Source of the DNA: Fischerella sp.
GTDB taxonomy: Bacteria; Cyanobacteriota; Cyanobacteriia; Cyanobacteriales; Nostocaceae
Assembly (NCBI GenBank): GCA_026419705.1
Contig: JANZYY010000282.1
Span: 1-6,608 of the forward strand
DNA length: 6,608 nucleotides
Reading direction: 5' to 3'
In this document: in pieces, positions 4,885-6,608 of the stretch
Layout of the letters: each line of letters starts with the position of its first letter
How positions within the stretch are numbered: position 1 is the first letter of the stretch
Made by a program: the position numbers and the translations under genes
Notes under the pieces: model-generated
Seen by the model: the letters and a program-made list of their open reading frames with translations, nothing else
What the model was told of the DNA's origin: nothing
Database searches by the model: none

Positions 4885-5619
4885 TCAAGATTCAGGCATA
4901 ATTGTTTCCTGGAGATTCGCACCGCTAAGGTTAGCTCCTCTTAGGTTAGCGCCGCTGAGGTTAGCTCCTCTAAGATTAGCCCCTGCCAAGTTCGCTCCTT
5001 TTAGGTTAGTCCATCTTAAATCAGCTTTGCTCAACTCAGCCTCCACAAGGTTAGCCCGCAATAAGTATGCGCAACTGAGATGAGCGTTACTAAGATTAGC
5101 TTTGTAAAGATCGGTTTTGTAAAGGTAAGCCCCGATCATCTCCGCATCGTACAGGTTGGCTTTGCTGAGGTCAGCTGCAATCAAGTTAGCTTCGATGAGG
5201 TTGGCAAAACAGAGGTTAGTGCGGTGAAGCTTTGCTGCACCCAAATCAGCACCTCTCAAGTTAGCACCCCTCAAGTCAGCCCCAATCAGGTTAGCATCAG
5301 CGATCGCCGCCTCTTTAAGATTTGCCTCACTCAAGTCAGCTCCGATCAGATTGGCATGACTGAGATCTGCCCGTGCTAGCTTAGCACTACTCAAGTTAGC
5401 AAGACTGAAATTAACTGCGCTCAGCTTAGCTTCAGTAAGGATTGCTCTGCGGAGGTTAGCACCTCTGAGGTCAGCACCGCTGAGGTCAGCGCCTTTGAGG
5501 TTATCCCCACAGAGGTTGGCGGTGCTCAGGTCTGGTTCAATTTGGGGGTTTTTACTTCTCCACTCAATCCATGTGAGCGCACCTGCTTTTAGTAAAGCCA
5601 GATGCTCTTGATTTGCCAT
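4885..5619 (-). CDS. Pentapeptide-repeat protein, 42 uninterrupted repeats
   Basis: This 244-residue protein has a 30-residue N-terminal cap (MANQEHLALLKAGALTWIEW, then RSKNPQIEPD) of the type common in cyanobacterial pentapeptide proteins (hydrophobic residues, W..WR..NP.I.PDLS). Residues 31-240 are 42 consecutive A(D/N)LXX-type units with Leu, Ile, Met or Phe at every fifth position and no break, predicting a right-handed quadrilateral beta-helix of about ten coils. Near the C-terminus the units become nearly identical (NLRGANLSGA twice), a sign of recent duplication. No signal peptide, transmembrane segment or enzyme domain is visible, so it is probably cytoplasmic. It starts 10 bases after the ccmP stop, and its Shine-Dalgarno (AAAGGAAAG) overlaps the end of ccmP, so the two are very likely cotranscribed and translationally coupled. 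A link to carboxysomes is an inference from that; the family's function is generally unknown. Confidence 0.9.
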   Translation of the reverse strand: MANQEHLALLKAGALTWIEWRSKNPQIEPDLSTANLCGDNLKGADLSGADLRGANLRRAILTEAKLSAVNFSLANLSSAKLARADLSHANLIGADLSEANLKEAAIADANLIGADLRGANLRGADLGAAKLHRTNLCFANLIEANLIAADLSKANLYDAEMIGAYLYKTDLYKANLSNAHLSCAYLLRANLVEAELSKADLRWTNLKGANLAGANLRGANLSGANLRGANLSGANLQETIMPES

Positions 5620-5629
5620 TTTCTTTCCT

Positions 5630-6271
5630 TTATTCCTGACGCTTACTCTGAGGATTGATCCGACCAGCTACACTTTCAATCGCTGTTCGCGCTCCCGCTG
5701 CTCCTGCAAGAATATCTCGTTCTTGTCCACCTAAGTAAAGTCTTCCAAAGCTACCTACAGCTTGGACTTCAAGGATGTTTATTGCCGCTGCTTTCTCGGC
5801 TTCATTCGCAGCCAATGCAGCGTAAGCAGCAGGTTCAACTTCTAATACATACAGTGTTTGCCCTGCTAGTAGTAGCTGTCCTCGTCGCGTGCGATTGATC
5901 AGTTGCGCTTGGTAAGCATCTATGTTACGAATAATCTGGCTAGAAACGACACGCGGTTTGAGACATTCCTCTTTTTTGACTCCTAGCATTGCCAAAATGG
6001 CTTGACCAGCAGCTCGCGTTTCACCTTGGGAACCCGAATGCACTTCCAATAGACCGTACAATCGTTCTACGACCTGTACTCCGGGACGTACAGAAGCAGC
6101 TTTGAGTGCTATGTCCGTAATCCGATTAATTTCGATCCCAGGAGAGATTTCAATCCATAGCGATGTATCCCCTGGTAATGGCAAGAAACCTTGAGCTACC
6201 GTTCCTATATATGCTGCGTGTTGAGGTTGCAAGCTGTCGAGAAATACGAAACTGCGTAGTTCTATTCCCAA
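5630..6271 (-). CDS. ccmP: Beta-carboxysome tandem-BMC shell protein CcmP
   Basis: This 213-residue protein carries two bacterial-microcompartment domains, about residues 3-105 and 108-205. CcmP forms pseudohexameric trimers that stack in pairs in the beta-carboxysome shell, leaving a chamber with gated central pores thought to pass larger metabolites such as RuBP or 3-PGA. The sequence closely follows the CcmP I remember from Synechococcus elongatus: MGIELRS, then GDTSLWIEISPGIEINR, the VQVVERLYGLLEVH stretch (Glu69-Arg70, the pore-gating pair), SSQIIRNIDAYQAQLINR, LYVLEVEPAAYAALAANEAEK, and VGSFGRLYLGGQERDI. Length is identical to that protein as I recall it. The start is TTG (6269-6271): it matches the conserved N-terminus, a TGGAG lies 9 bases upstream, and an in-frame TGA at 6287-6289 leaves only a CTG as alternative. 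It lies outside any ccmKLMNO cluster here, as is known for ccmP. Confidence 0.93.
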   Translation of the reverse strand: MGIELRSFVFLDSLQPQHAAYIGTVAQGFLPLPGDTSLWIEISPGIEINRITDIALKAASVRPGVQVVERLYGLLEVHSGSQGETRAAGQAILAMLGVKKEECLKPRVVSSQIIRNIDAYQAQLINRTRRGQLLLAGQTLYVLEVEPAAYAALAANEAEKAAAINILEVQAVGSFGRLYLGGQERDILAGAAGARTAIESVAGRINPQSKRQE

Positions 6272-6358
6272 GGGTTTGCACTCCAGTCATGAGGATAAAA
6301 GTTATTTATTGCAATATTTATCTATGCAACTTTACACTACCATATGGCTTGAACAACT

Positions 6359-6380
6359 GGGCGAGCAGCATTGCTCACCC
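6359..6380 (-). terminator. Hairpin after pepP, possible terminator
   Basis: On the minus strand GGGTGAGCA and TGCTCGCCC form a 9-bp stem with one G-U pair around a 4-base loop, starting 6 bases past the pepP stop. The following bases (AGTTGTTC) are T-rich but not a true T-run. It likely separates pepP from ccmP transcription. The remaining bases 6272-6358 are AT-rich and should hold the ccmP promoter; I see only a palindrome TATTGCAATA (6307-6316) and no convincing -35/-10 pair. Confidence 0.55.
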
Positions 6381-6386
6381 AAATGT

Positions 6387-6608
6387 TTATCTTTCCACGT
6401 CTTCTACTTCCTTGGGAACGCCAGCTGTTAACACCTCATGTCCTGTGGGTGTCACTAAAACATCATCTTCAATGCGGATACCAATACCAATCCAACGTTG
6501 AGCAATTTCTGGTTGGTCTTCTGCTAGTTTGGTACCTGGCACCATGTAAAGTCCCGGTTCTACTGTGAGCACTTGACCTGGTTGTAAAATTTGTGGGTTG
6601 TCGCCATG
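6387..6608 (-). CDS. pepP: Xaa-Pro aminopeptidase (M24B family), C-terminal fragment
   Basis: The frame is open to the window's right edge, giving the last 73 residues of a protein whose 5' part lies outside. It contains the end of the M24 (pita-bread) metallopeptidase fold: ILQPGQVLTVEPGLYM, with the metal-ligand Glu in TVEPGLY, and GIGIRIEDDVLVTPTGHEVL, with the second Glu ligand in RIEDD. The other ligands (two Asp and a His) would be upstream. Aminopeptidase P removes an N-terminal residue followed by proline from peptides, using two Mn ions, in the cytoplasm. The GTG at 6570-6572 is an internal valine codon, not a start, because family sequence (NPQILQPGQ) continues before it. It ends in an acidic tail, EVEDVER. 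pepP is named by family; other M24B peptidases are less likely. Confidence 0.88.
   Translation of the reverse strand, partial: HGDNPQILQPGQVLTVEPGLYMVPGTKLAEDQPEIAQRWIGIGIRIEDDVLVTPTGHEVLTAGVPKEVEDVER

Noticed and set aside
4593..4922. 109-residue minus-strand frame across the convergent gap
   Set aside because: It overlaps the ends of two real genes and the repeat elements, and has no recognisable protein features.
5080..5379. 99-residue plus-strand reading frame opposite the pentapeptide gene
   Set aside because: It is the antisense shadow of the 15-base periodic repeats (a pseudo-repetitive VSxxQVS pattern) with no independent support.
6301..6329. ccmP promoter TTGCAT (6329-6324) with an AT-rich -10
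   Set aside because: Spacing and -10 match are ambiguous in very AT-rich sequence; several equally weak choices exist.

Overview
The window is a piece of a cyanobacterial genome, most likely from a filamentous heterocyst-forming (Nostocales-type) lineage. The reasons are a phycobilisome operon in the order cpcE-cpcF-cpcG1-cpcG2-cpcG3(cpcL)-cpcG4, which is the order I know from Anabaena/Nostoc; five copies of the cyanobacterial octamer GCGATCGC (HIP1) at 127, 611, 1794, 3655 and 5300; and heptanucleotide tandem repeats (STRR-like) between the genes. The first 19 bases are not genomic. They match the Tn5/Nextera mosaic-end adaptor exactly, so the true genomic sequence starts at base 20 and the left edge is an assembly end inside cpcE.

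Plus strand, 20-4625: the 3' end of cpcE, then cpcF, cpcG1, cpcG2, cpcG3 and cpcG4. CpcE and CpcF form the HEAT-repeat lyase that attaches phycocyanobilin to alpha-phycocyanin. The four CpcG proteins are rod-core linkers sharing an N-terminal linker domain of about 180 residues but with different C-terminal tails. CpcG1, CpcG2 and CpcG4 have soluble tails and should couple phycocyanin rods to the allophycocyanin core. CpcG3 ends in a hydrophobic helix and is the CpcL type, which anchors core-less rods to the thylakoid membrane and serves photosystem I.

The four upstream gaps (cpcE-F, F-G1, G1-G2, G2-G3) all hold the same architecture built from different repeats: a G/T-rich heptamer array followed by a C/A-rich heptamer array of opposite polarity, able to fold into a long RNA hairpin. 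In two cases the array runs into the next start codon and no Shine-Dalgarno is left. The cpcG3-cpcG4 gap has none of this. This is the most unusual feature of the window.

4626-4884 is a convergent intergenic region with a long terminator-like hairpin, a short direct repeat and a second palindromic, probably dispersed, element.

Minus strand, 6608-4885: the 3' end of a Xaa-Pro aminopeptidase gene (pepP type), then ccmP (tandem-BMC shell protein of the beta-carboxysome, apparently starting at TTG), then, 10 bases further on, a protein made almost entirely of 42 uninterrupted pentapeptide repeats. The last two look translationally coupled. Light harvesting and carbon fixation genes thus lie tail to tail, but I see no sign that the two sides share regulation.

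I do not see a novel defence, mobile or biosynthetic system here. All protein genes fall into known families; the novelty is in the intergenic repeats and in the ccmP/pentapeptide pair.
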